Below are positions 10,572 to 22,060 of a stretch of DNA of 64,000 nucleotides, piece by piece. Below the pieces are notes generated by a model. It saw only the letters and a list, made by a program, of their open reading frames with translations. It was not told the DNA's origin and searched no databases. Origin of the DNA: Euphorbia lathyris (taxonomy: Eukaryota > Streptophyta > Magnoliopsida > Malpighiales > Euphorbiaceae). The DNA lies in the NCBI RefSeq assembly GCF_963576675.1, contig NC_088913.1, forward strand, positions 79,731,001 to 79,795,000, given 5' to 3'. The position numbers and the translations under genes are program-made. Every line of letters starts with the position of its first letter. Within the stretch, counting starts at the first letter, position 1.

Positions 10572-12517
10572 CCGCTTAATGATGACGTCTGTGCGAACGG
10601 TATCTATTAGTATATATGCATGGTTTTATATGCATGATTCGTGGTGTGTGCGTTTATTTATTTACGATTATAAGATAAGAAGAACAAACGTTAGTTCTAA
10701 TTACACGTATCACAACATCTCTCTTCCACCCTTATTCCTCCACACACTCGTTGGTCCAGGTCTCTTTCCTAGGATTTTGGTTTGGGGCTCACATTGCGGT
10801 CCAGAGGACGCGTGATGCCGTCGATTATTGCGGGAAAGTAAATCATCCATCAGACAATACAATTCGTTTTGACATATCAACGTTCAGTGACTAAGAAATC
10901 GACCAAGTTGGATTGTCCTTTCGGAATAACTCGTCTCTCGTCCTTTCATGAGACGCATTAATTCGGGTTTTGACTCCCTTTGAGCGCATCTCAGTTTTTA
11001 GACGTGGTTCGAGTTATTCTTCTAGTTCAATCGTTCGTTATTATCGATGACTCGTTCCCTTTTGTTCGCGTGGGTTCATGTCTCGATTTTGGATTACAAC
11101 GGGATCTTTTGGATCTATCGAGAGACGTAACCACATGTTTATTTAGTGATGGAATCACTTTTGGATTTTATTTTAGGGAACGGACTCATCGCGTAACGCG
11201 TTTGTTCTTAGCGTCGAGGATCCGTTTGCTCATTTTAGCTACGTGAAAAAGACGGCGAGTCTTATTTTGAGCGCACGGTAACCTTTCGGCTAGCAACAGT
11301 TCGTTGTTCTGCCCAATCCACGGGATATATCATCTTAGTGTGGTTATAGAAAATCAACGTTTCGTTGAATCGCATGCTTATTCAAAGCGAGGACATCACC
11401 GTTCTCTTTCCTTTAGGCACGATTTAAGCAAACACGTACATCGGGCCATATTTCTTGCAGTTTTGGTAACAGTCGAAATGATCGCATGCTTATTCAAAGC
11501 GAGGACATCACCGCGGCCTAATCTCCCGGGCGGACCGGGGGGTGGACAACCTCATGGCGACGTAAGCGGTGATTGGCGCCGAAAGCAACCAATCGTGGAA
11601 TCAAGCTGCTCGGCAGGACCGGAGTGGGTTCGGGAAACTTAGGTACGAGCCGAGAAGGCTAGCTCCTTTCCGGAGAAAGGCTACTAGGCACCCCGACATC
11701 GCCCGGTTATGAACCACCGGCCTCCTACTCAGCATGTTAGGCGATAACGGACTAATCGTATACTTCTTTAAGTTTAAAATTCATTTGAAACCCTTTTCTT
11801 TCTCTTTTTGGAAACCGTTTTGAGCATATGATATTGAAAAGCCATATCAGTAAAGAATCATCCATTTATGTTTATACATACACAGAGAGAGGTAAGAAAG
11901 AAGTGATTTATTTACAACCGTATTAAATGTTATGTTGTGTATTTATTCTACACTAACTTATTTCCCCAAAACGGATTTATTTACATGGTTCGCACCTTAA
12001 TCGTCGTTGGAACGATTTGGGTGTGTTTTAAAGCCCCGTTTGATGAAGTTTACCCGAATCGCCGTTGGAACGACTCGAGTATTTGAAAACGTTTGAGATA
12101 AAAACTTTTTGATGAGAAAACGTGGTTAAACATACAAGTCAATTTTATTTTGTACAAATTCTTTAAGAAAATGGCTCAAAACTCTATTATTTGCAATGAA
12201 AACGATTTTAATTACAATGATCCTTTAATCCGCCTTTGGAACGGATTAAGGTTTTAAAACATGGTGTTTTGAAGACAATTCGAAATATTAACAAGAAAGA
12301 CTCTATTTATTTACATTAGAAATCTAAAAAAACTCATTAATTTAAATAATCCAATTGAAAACTCTCTTTTTGTCTTTTATTTTCCCCACCTATTTAATGG
12401 ACATTCTACTATTATAATTACAATAAGAAACTTATTTAAAGCAAGATTTATAATCAAACAAGGCCTATTTGAGACATGGACCCATGAATGGGCCCAAATG
12501 AATAAAGAAATAATTTA

Positions 12518-12556
<39 letters not shown>

Positions 12557-13795
12557 TTAAATCAAAAAGGAGAAGATAAGAAAATAAGAGTTAATAAAAG
12601 GAAACTATATAATACATATATGAAAATACTAGATAAAATACATTTATATTTTAGAGATGTGAAAATAGCAAATAAATCTCCTAAATAAGAAGATAACCTT
12701 TATCCAAAATAACCTCATATAATAATCAATAACATAACCCATATACCCAAAACTATATATATACATAGCTAATATAATTTTAATGTCAAGAATACTATAT
12801 GTTTATCCCCTAATATCTATTAATTATCTCTCAAAGTGCCCAAATAAATAATATTTAAAATAGAATTTAATAAAACTTAAATGAAATGAAAAAAAGAATA
12901 TATATATACGTATAAGAAAAGAATAAAAGGTGATATACAATATCCTAAAATAATTATATATACTAAAGTTCTAAAATAAATGGAAAAACATGTATTACAT
13001 AATTATATATATATATATCCTAAGGATTAAAAGTCTAAAACTTAAGAAAAAGGGACCGAAATGACATTTTTTACATTTTGGCAGATTTACCGACGGAAAA
13101 TCCGTCGGTAAACAGCATTTAGTGACAGAATTGACAAGTTACAGCAGCACTCCAATATTTTCCAGATTTATTCAAAAGCTTTAAATTAAATCTAATTCAA
13201 TCGTTTTGGACTTCCAAACTACCAAAAATGGATCATAGTCGAAAACGGAAGTTCCTAAAACAATGTTTTTATTTTAAAACGTTATTTGGAAATATCTTTT
13301 AAATTAAAAAACTTATAATTACAACGTCTTCGACACCCGAACTACCTTTTTATCGGATCACGGTTCGTATTGGGATATCAAAACGAGGTTTTTATTTTAA
13401 AACAAAACCGAATTTTATTTAACACGAAACGAAAATTAAATAAATACACTAATTAAATAAAATGTGAAAAAATAAATAAATGACTAAATGAATAAAAACT
13501 ATAGCATAAAAAAATAAATAGAAGGAGAGAATAAATTAAATAAAATAAAGAGTCTAGTCCTCGGATAATACCTTTAATTCGGTATCTGACAGTCGAAGCC
13601 GATTGATTCCACGAACCGCGAGCTCCCGTTTTTAATGAAAATTTAGTAAAAATTGAACTTAGAAAATTTGGAATTTTTGAGAAAAAAAATATTTTTCTCA
13701 AAAAAATTCACTCTCTCTCTCTAAAAATGTTTAGAGTGAGAAAGTTTATCCAAAAATCTCTCCAAAAGCCCCTTCTTCACCTTCGGATCCGTGCC

Positions 13796-13802
13796 TTTTA
13801 TA
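13796..13802 (-). promoter_or_regulatory. TATA box of the Tat 5' LTR
   Basis: TATAAAA on the minus strand, followed downstream by a pyrimidine/purine-rich start region and preceded by a GC-rich inverted repeat (13821-13860). It is the right orientation and distance to drive the minus-strand gag-pol transcript. Confidence 0.6.
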
Positions 13803-13820
13803 GGCCCACGGATCCCGGAA

Positions 13821-13860
13821 CAATGGGCGACGCCCAAAAAAATTTGAGCGTCGCCCATTG
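13821..13860. repeat. Inverted repeat in the U3 of the Tat LTR
   Basis: Arms caatgggcgacgc (13821-13833) and gcgtcgcccattg (13848-13860) are exact reverse complements of 13 bases around a 14-base spacer. They sit about 20 bases upstream of the TATA box in element orientation. Confidence 0.8.
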
Positions 13861-13880
13861 GGGTTTGGCGCTGACTCCTC

Positions 13881-14885
13881 CAGCTCCAGCACTGAATGCT
13901 CGACCAGTACGCACAGATGGAGCACTATAAGAACTATGCTCACCAGCACCTCGGCCATACCCAGAAGATCTCCCAAATCCAGACCTGCCTCCACTTCTAA
14001 AGCTAGAAGCTCCATGTTGAAACCCTGATCTACCGATCGAATGCTCATAAGATCCTCCTCTTTTAAAAGAAGTATTTTGTTCTCCCCGAGACTCTGAATA
14101 TCTCCTCTTAGCACCCTCTACACCGCCTCTCTTCCTGATGAGTGCGCTCCACTCTGGTGGCCGTTTCTAGTAAGATTTTAAAATCAGTAATCTTCACTGC
14201 TAGAAACTTCTGAATCTCCAATCTAAGACCCTGCTCAAAACGGTAACACTTATCCTCCTCAGTTGTCACTGCATCTGGAGCATACTTGGAAAGTTCAGCA
14301 AATCGAAGCTCATATTCAGCTACTGTCATATTACCCTGCTTCAGATTATAAAATTCCACTTTCTTCTCATCTCGGTACACTCGAGGCATATACCTATCAG
14401 AAAAACTCCTTCTTGAAGTCTTCATATGTTAGTACCCTAGGAGCAACAACAGCTCTCTCAATAGACTCCCACCAAGTAATAGCATGCTTCTTCAGTAAAG
14501 AGACAATGTAGTCCAATCGCTGCTCAAGAGTGCACTTCAATCTGGTCAGCACTCTTTCAGTGTCCTTCGGCCATTCCTCAGCTTTGGTAGGGTCAGTGGT
14601 ACCCTCAAAGTTTTTTGCCCCCATCTTCCTTAATCTCTCGTAGTTAAGGTCAATTAAAGGACCCGTCTGAGCCTGAGCTTGAACCTGAGCTTGAGCTTGA
14701 GCTTGAGCCGCCATTGCAGTCATCATTTCAGCAAACTGATGTAAGTTTTGTGGCATACCAGCTCCCGGTACGTTTGAATACCTAGATCCACCACTAGCAT
14801 TTGGAGGTGCAAATGATGCATATTGGGACCCAACAGAATCCTTACTAGACGCTCGGTCAGTATGTGTTCTACCTCTGGATGACAT
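13881..14885 (-). pseudogene. 5' part of gag of a second Ty3/gypsy element, minus strand
   Basis: Reading starts at MSSRGRTHTDRA (ATG 14885-14883), 118 bases after the tRNA-Met primer site at 15003-15014. It runs through a glutamine/alanine-rich region (AQAQAQAQVQAQAQ) and the gag capsid. The frame breaks near 14400 and again near 14120. From about 14461 down to 13881 it is a near-identical reverse complement of 15270-15861. It ends abruptly at the junction with the Tat LTR; zinc finger and pol are missing. It is the 5' end of an element whose remainder was lost. Confidence 0.85.
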
Positions 14886-15002
14886 GGTCCTACGATGTAT
14901 CATATATAACATTAATGCACAGTTCAACAAAGAATTTCACATAATCGTCCCTAATAACACAAATAAACAATTTAACGTAGCCGTCCCTAAGAACGTCGAC
15001 CC

Positions 15003-15014
15003 GCTCTGATACCA
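15003..15014 (-). promoter_or_regulatory. Primer binding site for initiator tRNA-Met
   Basis: TGGTATCAGAGC on the minus strand, five bases inside the LTR end at 15020. It matches the 3' end of plant initiator tRNA-Met, the usual primer for this class. Confidence 0.85.
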
Positions 15015-15019
15015 CTAAA

Positions 15020-15267
15020 TGTAACACCCTGGTCCAATACCATGTAGATATTGTCCGCTCTGGCCCAAATCCAACACCTTGGGCCTCACGGCTTTAAAAC
15101 GTGTCTGCATGTATTGGATTCACATCTTACTAATAAGCCCCAATCACTGCCTCTCCATTTCCGATGTGGGATTCAGTTCATTCCTGCCCCCATCGCCATC
15201 CCTTAGGGCCGCTCCTTGCTCAGGCCTTCTTACCCCGACGCCACCCACTCCGGACCGAGTCGTTACA
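15020..15267 (-). repeat. 248-bp LTR of the second Ty3/gypsy element
   Basis: Bounded by TGTAAC and GTTACA, giving TG...CA ends with a 6-base terminal inverted repeat. In minus orientation it is a 5' LTR, because the tRNA-Met primer site and gag follow it on the low-coordinate side. No second copy was seen in the window. Immediately to its right, without a gap, begins a plus-strand gag of the same family, so this LTR marks an insertion of one family member into another in opposite orientation. Confidence 0.8.
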
Positions 15268-16145
15268 CTATCGAGAGAGCTGTTGTTGCTCCTAGGGTAC
15301 TAACATATGAAGACTTCAAGAAGGAGTTTTCTGATAGGTATATGCCTCGAGTGTACCGAGATGAGAAGAAAGTGGAATTTTATAATCTGAAGCAGGGTAA
15401 TATGACAGTAGCTGAATATGAGCTTCGATTTGCTGAACTTTCCAAGTATGCTCCAGATGCAGTGACAACTGAGGAGGATAAGTGTTACCGTTTTGAGCAG
15501 GGTCTTAGATTGGAGATTCAGAAGTTTCTAGCAGTGAAGATTACTGATTTTAAAATCTTACTAGAAACGGCCACCAGAGTGGAGCGCACTCATCAGGAAG
15601 AGAGGCGTGTAGATGGTGCTAAAAGGAGATATTCAGAGTCTCGGGGAGAACAAAATACTTCTTTTAAAAGAGGAGGATCTTATGAGCATTCGATCGGTAG
15701 ATCAGGGTTTCAACATGGAGCTTCTAGCTTTAGAAGTGGAGGCAGGTCTGGATTTGGGAGATCTTCTGGGTATGGCCGAGGTGCTGGTGAGCATAGTTCT
15801 TATAGTGCTCCATCTGTGCGTACTAGTCGAGCATTCAGTGCTGGAGCTAGAGGTTCATTTGAGCGGAGGTATGCACCACCACCGACTTGTATCACTTGTG
15901 GCAGGAATCATTTGGGACCATGTTGGAGAGCGGGGAGGATTGTTTGTTATGGTTGTGGTGAGCCCGGTCACATTCAACGTGACTGTCCTACAATTAAAGG
16001 TACCAGTGGTAGCACTCCTTCTGTTATAGTGGGACAAAGCAGTATAGGTGATAGCGGTGCTAGTGCTGGCAGAGGTCGTTGTAGAGGCCGAGGAGGCCAA
16101 GGTGGAGGTCCTAATGTGAGCGGAGTTCAAGCAACTCAGGCATAA
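15268..16145 (+). pseudogene. gag with CCHC zinc finger of the second Ty3/gypsy element, plus strand
   Basis: The coding region starts directly at the LTR edge within the capsid (ERAVVAPRVLTYEDFKKEF) and lacks its own N-terminus and start. It continues through NLKQGNMTVAEYELRFAELS, a glycine/arginine/serine-rich region, and a zinc knuckle CYGCGEPGHIQRDC at 15945-15986. It ends at TAA 16143-16145, after which the same frame goes on into protease, so the stop is probably a nonsense lesion. The 5' half and LTR of this copy are absent. The arm 15270-15861 pairs with 13881-14461. Confidence 0.85.
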
Positions 16146-16157
16146 TATCAAACACAA

Positions 16158-18403
16158 GTGTATGCAATGACCGGAGATGAGGCACTTGTTTCTCCTAAAG
16201 TCATCACCGGTACTATTTCTATTTCTAATATTCCAGCTTTTGTTTTGATAGATCCAGGATCCACACATTCATACATGACATTTGCTTTAGCTTTGAAAAT
16301 ACCTGGTAATATAGAATCACTTGGTTATGAATTGCGTGTTTGTATGCCTATGGGTAGTAGTGTAGTGGTGAATAACGTTAGGAGAGCTTGTCCAATTAGA
16401 ATAGGAGGAATGGAGTTTCATGCAGATTTAATCCTGATGGATTTCAAGGAATTTGATATCATCCTAGGGATGGATTGGTTGTCTCAACATAAGGCAATTG
16501 TAGACTGTTGTGCAAAGGAAGTAGTGATAAAGTCTACTAAAAGGGAGACAGTAGTATTTGTGGGGAAACGAGCAGTTGTTCCATCGTGTTTAGTATCAGC
16601 TATCCAAGCTTTTCGCTGGATTAGGGAAGGTTGTGATGCATTTCTAGCTCATATTATGGACACTGAGGTAGAAGATCCAGAACTAGATGATATACTAGTG
16701 GTGAGGGAGTTTCCGGAAGTGTTTCTTGATGAGTTACCTGGTTTAGCTCCACATAGAGAAGTAGACTTTACCATTGATACCCTACCAGGGGTGGCTCCTA
16801 TATTTATTGCACCATACAGAATGGCGCCTATTGAGCTGGAGGAGTTGAAGAAACAATTAGAAGAATTGTTAGATAAAGGCTTTGTTAGACCAAGCACTTC
16901 GCCTTGGGGTGCACCCGTCTTATTCGTGAAGAAGAAGGATGGGAGTATGCGACTTTGTATCGATTATCGACAACTAAATAGGGTGACTGTGAAGAATAAG
17001 TACCCTTTACCGAGGATTGATGATTTGTTGGATCAGTTGAAGGGAGCAAATGTATTTTCAAAGATTGATTTGAGATCTGGATATTGGCAATTGAGGGTAG
17101 CAGATAAAGACGTGTCTAAGACGGCTTTCGTACGCGTTATGGACACTATGAGTTTCTAGTGATGCCATTTGGATTGACAAATGCACCAGCTGCATTCATG
17201 GCTCTAATGAACAGCACATTTCAGCAGTACCTGGATCAGTTTGTGATCGTATTTATTGATGATATTTTGGTGTACTCAAAAACGAAAGAGGAGCATGAGT
17301 TGCATCTAGGAATAGTGTTGCAAATTTTAAAGGAGGATGAATTATATGCAAAATTGAGTAAGTGTGAATTTTGGATGGAACATGTAGTCTTTTTGGGTCA
17401 TATGGTGTCTAAGGATGGGGTTATGCCTGATCCGACTAAAGTGAAGGCTATTATGGAGCGGAATCCACCAAAAAGCGTGACTGAAGTAAGGAGTTTTCTA
17501 GGTTTAGCAGGTTACTATAGAAGGTTTGTGGAAGGATTTTCAACTATTGCTGGGCCATTAACGAAGTTGCTAAGGAAAGGTGTAGTCTATCAATGGACTG
17601 AGCAGTGCCAGAAGAGTTTTGATGAATTGAAGAAAAGATTGACATCATCACCAGTGTTAGTACTACCATCTGGTAGAGGTGGATTTGTGGTGTATACTGA
17701 TGCTTCAAAGCATGGTTTGGGATGTGTGATGATGCAGAACAGAAAGGTGATTGCTTATGCCTCTCGTTAGTTGAGAACACATGAGGTGAATTACCCCACA
17801 CATGATTTGGAGTTAGCAGCAATTGTTCATGCCTTGAAGATTTGGAGACATTACTTGTATGGAGAAACATTTCAAATTCTCACTGATCATAAGAGTCTGA
17901 AATATATCCTTACACGAAAGGAGTTGAATTTGAGGCAGAGGAGATGGATCGAGTTATTAAAGGATTATGACTGCCCCAATGATTATCACCCGGGCAAAGC
18001 GAATGTTGTAGCAGATGCATTGAGTAGGAAGACTTCAGAAGTGTTAGCAAGCATGAAGGGTCATAATATAACATCATTAGTGGATTTAAGGGCTATGAAC
18101 GTGAGATTAAGTGTGGATGAGGTGACTGGGTTGATGGCTACACTACAAGTAAGGCCAATGTTGGAAGATAGGGTTATGGAAATGCAAGCTCAAGATCTTT
18201 ATCTTCAGAAAATGAAAGAGAAGATTCAACAGGGGAAGAAGCCCAACTTTTCCATTCGAGGTGACGGGATGATTATGATGGGAAGTCGAGTATGTGTACC
18301 TGAATTAGGGGAGTTGAAGATTGAGGTTATGAAGGAGGCGCATAATGCACCATATGCAATGTATCATTGCCAAGTTGAACTGTTTCATCCTGCGAATACC
18401 TAA
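16158..18403 (+). pseudogene. Truncated pol (protease, RT, RNase H) of the second Ty3/gypsy element
   Basis: Three collinear stretches. 16158-17159 has protease ([11 protein letters not shown]) and the first half of RT ([22 protein letters not shown]). A one-base frameshift near 17130 moves to 17159-17770, with [12 protein letters not shown], the catalytic FIDD, and the start of RNase H ([12 protein letters not shown]). A TAG at 17768-17770 precedes 17771-18403, which completes RNase H ([34 protein letters not shown]). Similarity stops near 18385, at the beginning of the integrase zinc-binding region; integrase, chromodomain and 3' LTR are absent. The sequence type is that of plant chromovirus-like gypsy elements; I do not assign the lineage further. 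Confidence 0.9.
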
Positions 18404-20930
18404 ACCATCATGCCTTCTCTACTGATAAATAGTATCCCATTTGATCAAATGAATTTTCTTGATGGGCCCATGTGAACCCTAGAGAAAAGCTCTATTACAC
18501 CGGTCCAATCTATCACAAATGCTTTGCGGGAGAAGTGTGGTTTGCATAGCATAGTTTGAAATGGTGGTCATTACGGAATAAATATGTGGTAAATTAATTT
18601 ATAAACAGCAATGAAATTAATTTAAGAATAAAATGAAAACTAAAGGACTTAGTTTTATAATGAAAAATGATTAAGACTTGTAAGCACGTGTGTAACTGAT
18701 GTTGTGTGAGATATTATGTGATCCTAATGAGGGGGTTACAATCTCTGCCAAGATCTGGCTCGAATCTTACTTCTTTTCTTGGGAGTCGAGATGGTCATGC
18801 TTCATCTGATTCAACTGCAGGCATACTCTATCGTCACTATGGAGTTCTGTTAGCAAAGTTAAAACTAGTACCAAACAAAAAGAAAAAGAAATTTATAAGG
18901 CGGAAAAGCTGGTGACTTGTAGGTGACATGTCAAGGAAAGGTTTATTATCTCTGAAATAGACTTTCTTTTTAAGTCAACAAGCTCCGTGAGGATTTGATT
19001 AAGATGCTCCATGGAATGCACAACTATAGCCCATGCCAACGACATCCTCCCCAAAATCACGCTCCCACAACTATTTACGGATTGAGTCAGGAAAGAATAA
19101 AGAAAAAAAGAGTAGCGAGTTAGTAGACATAATCCCACCAAGTCGTACTTCTTACACACCTTGTTGTCCTCTTCTAAAAAAATGAGCAGTCTAATTCAAC
19201 TTCCTTTTACCCTTGTACATAGGGGTAGCTTCGGTCTCTTCAGGGATGGAATCTGGGAAAAAGTCTTGATGGAGGCCTTCCCTAACTCTCATTTTCATAG
19301 TGTCCTTGGTCATTGAGGAAGGGTCTAGAGGGTGAATTGTATGAGGATGAGTAAGTGTAGTCCTCATCTCGCCATTTTACCTTCCAATCCCCGTCGAGCC
19401 ATCAACACTAGGTGACCAATGGGGGAGAAGTATTGGGCACCGCAAAGTTAAAAACTAGTCACCTTTTAGGAGCTTATAAAAGCCCTTTTCCCTGGACTTG
19501 AATACTTATTCCGAAGAATAAGGGGAACCCCTTCATCAATGGCCTCCACCAACTCCTGATATCTTATCTAGTCATAAAGGCTAATAAGAAATCCAACATC
19601 TTCTCAGTCGAAAGTTTGCTCTTGACCTTCCAAGTTGTAGAGCTAGCCGAATCGACATTCCAGCTAGTGGAAAAAGGAAAACCCTTCAGTTAAGGACAAC
19701 CATGAATATTCTTGTCATCCCCAACCCAAATCAGTTTGGTTGGAAGCCTTTGACGAACTCTTTCTTATTACCGAGGAAGACTTACCTCTTATGTGAACCT
19801 AGCCCCCAATAGGAAAAAAATTTCATTCACCCTCTTGTGTGGCACCAATATGGACACAATATAACCTCGTCAGTTCAAAATCTAACTAATCACAAATCTT
19901 GATGCATGCCATTAGTTATAGTTGTAATTATGCGAGATTTGGCTAGAGCATTGTTTCAATTCCTGAAAAATATCCACCACATATGGGGATAAGGGAAAAT
20001 ACATTCCTTACTTGAGTTCAAAGACGCCTAAGTTTTCATAAAGACCGGTGTTAGCGCAATGTTCTTCTGAAGGCAAGACCACCTCTAACTTTTGAAGCAC
20101 TAGATATTTCTAGCATAACAATCAGAGTCTCCATTTAATCTACTAGAGAGGATTGACCCCAAAGCTTCGTTATTCGAATAAGAGTTGGTCTAGATGTTTC
20201 AGCCATGACTTGGATGTCACTTAAAGTAAGTTCCTCAATCTGTTCTTGAGTTTGGGGTTTGCGGGAGTTCTTTCGATGCAAAGATTCCATACATAAAAAG
20301 AAAAGAAAATGAGAAGAGAATATCACTTACTATTACAAAGAAAAGACGGAAATGCAAAAAGCTTGAAAAACCTTGTGAAGTAGAGAGAAAGTCTAAATAA
20401 ATGAAACAACATAAGAGAAAGTGAGTATGATTTGCGGCCCTGTTATAGATCGTTGGACCAAAAATATGAACTACCAGCTAGATGACATCATTACTCAAAC
20501 ATGACGGTTGAGAAACCCCACTTAAAAGCCCTATTACATTAAAAAAAGCTTCCACCTCTAATAGCTTCAAAGCACTGGTAAGCTACATGACATGTTATGT
20601 CCATTCACAGTAAACTCGAGATAATTTGAAAGAAAGTGTCACTTTATCACGTGCCGCTCTAGAACCTCTTCATCTTCTCATGACATCCTACGTTTGAACA
20701 CATTAAAGTGGAAAACATCATGCACATGGAAAACACATCGTTTCTTTACACTTGTCCCTAATACTTAAACACCTGTTACAACAGACTGAGGTACTTTAGT
20801 CCCTACGATCCAAAGGCTCCAGAACCATACCTTCAACCCTTAACTGAATGAAAGAGCCCTTCCTCACTGACAATTTCCTGCCTTTGAACTACTTTCTTAA
20901 TCTTTCACGGAGGATCACACTAAGCGGGTA
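18404..20930. other. Degraded retroelement-like sequence, no intact gene
   Basis: No open gene. On the minus strand between about 20330 and 19170 there are scattered short open frames with coding-like composition but many stops; some text resembles plant gypsy-type gag relics, but I cannot name a domain. Bases 18404-18900 show nothing recognisable. Confidence 0.35.
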
Positions 20931-20934
20931 AGTT

Positions 20935-21720
20935 CAATAGAAGAGATCGACCCGATGGATGAACAGTATCAAATCGAGCTGACTCGCTCTCCCCTTTCCT
21001 TTTCGGTTCTGGTTCCTGTTCAAGATTGACCTTCGCCCCTCGCTTTCGGTGAAGTTCCGGTTCTTGTGGAGATGCTGGCTTCTGCTTAAGTTAAAGTATT
21101 TGAAACAAACAACACTCCCCAGTAGTAGAACCCCCAGAAAGACAAACAAAAGAAGGAAGATGGTAACCTATCGTTCTACAAAAGCCCTACCACTTGCATT
21201 GGTTAATAGATCCCCTCATCAATGCCATGAAACCTTTAGCTACTAAACATGACTCGTGGACGAAACTAGCAGCCGAAAGGGGAAGAGAGACACGGAATGT
21301 TAGCGGAAAGTAGTGGGGGCGCAAGGTGTTGGCTTTCTAACTAAGCTCTTCTACCCTTGGTTGATGATGCAAACCTTACTTCCCCGGCGAGGGAATTGCC
21401 AAAGCTTTTGTAACTTTATAGCTTTATCACGATGATCCAAGCTGACATTTGAGAATGGGTTTCGTGCCAGGGTTGATTAATGAAAATCATCCTTTATCAT
21501 CACGGGTCAGCTACTAATTTACCTTATATGAAGAATTTTCGTATTATACTGACAGTGTTCCCCTTTTTTCGGAGGGGCGCGTGCTTTCTTTTTAGAGGTC
21601 CCTTCGGGTTGGATTGCTACTTGCCGCTTCGCGAGAAGAACTAGGTAGAAGGTTCATCGTGACAAGGAGAACACATAACCGATACCCTAAAGAGCTTTAG
21701 TAAACCGAAGGGGGAGGCCT
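20935..21720. other. Possible insertion of mitochondrial DNA (NUMT)
   Basis: Base composition shifts from AT-rich to near-balanced with many GC-rich words (ccttcgggttggattgct, gccgcttcgcgagaagaac, ccgaagggggaggcc). That texture is typical of plant mitochondrial intergenic DNA and unlike the flanks. No mitochondrial gene was recognised, so this rests on texture alone. Confidence 0.3.
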
Positions 21721-22060
21721 GTGACAATAGACAATTAACCGAATGTACCACATGGATCAATCACACGTCTCCACTAAGAACAATAATGCATAAGTAATAT
21801 CTTAGACACGTGGATCAATGTAATAGGCACACTAATCCCCAAGAGGTGTCATTCCAATTTGTACGCTTGTAGTTAGCACACGTTAAATTGAGGCGGTCCC
21901 ACCAGGCGGTATATTTCCAATAACATCCTACACGTGCCCCCTCTATATAAATAGAAAATGAAGTTGTACATCTAAGGTATCATATTTCTAAACTATAGAA
22001 TTCTACTGTTCTATTATCTTCTTTTTTAAAAACTATGCTAATTTAAATATCAGAGTTAGG
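21721..22060 (+). other. Possible solo LTR or promoter fragment
   Basis: Contains ctctatataaatag near 21942-21955, a good TATA-like box, after a stretch with several cacgtg-like and acacgt words, and no ORF downstream. It resembles a U3-R region of an LTR, but no matching copy or clear ends were found. Confidence 0.3.

Larger units (their letters stand above)
1..13880 (-). mobile_element. Ty3/gypsy LTR retrotransposon, Tat lineage (Ogre-like), nearly complete, 3' LTR outside the window
   Basis: Read on the minus strand the order is LTR promoter, leader, gag, extra gag-like modules, protease, G-patch, reverse transcriptase, RNase H, second archaeal-type RNase H, integrase, antisense extra gene, tandem-repeat 3' region. 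The second RNase H between the first one and integrase is diagnostic of the Tat lineage. The right edge near 13880 is a sharp junction with an inverted gag fragment of another element, so the LTR start is probably cut off. The left edge is not seen; the 3' LTR should lie beyond base 1. Coding regions are long but carry a few nonsense and frameshift lesions, so this copy is not autonomous. Confidence 0.85.
10572..13880 (-). other. Tat element 5' leader and 5' LTR, boundary not resolved
   Basis: Non-coding in element orientation. The stretch 11640-11760 resembles the leader/U5 text of Ogre-type elements, with ggggtgcctagtagcctttc on the minus strand. A 32-base direct repeat occurs at 11370-11401 and 11482-11513. 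An (AT)n tract covers about 12520-12552. The U3 promoter lies at 13796-13860. I could not place the LTR end or the tRNA primer site with confidence; the second LTR needed to define them is outside the window. Confidence 0.55.

Noticed and set aside
11574..11600. ggcgcc motif as the Tat primer binding site
   Set aside because: The orientation and neighbouring bases do not give a CA LTR end next to a TGG primer site on the minus strand.
11304..11642. A 112-codon plus-strand open frame in the Tat leader
   Set aside because: It is antisense to the leader, spans the 32-base direct repeat, and shows no recognisable domain or conserved composition.
12520..12552. (AT)n tract as a CRISPR-like or regulatory repeat
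   Set aside because: A plain dinucleotide microsatellite in AT-rich LTR DNA; no CRISPR arrays occur in plant nuclear genomes.
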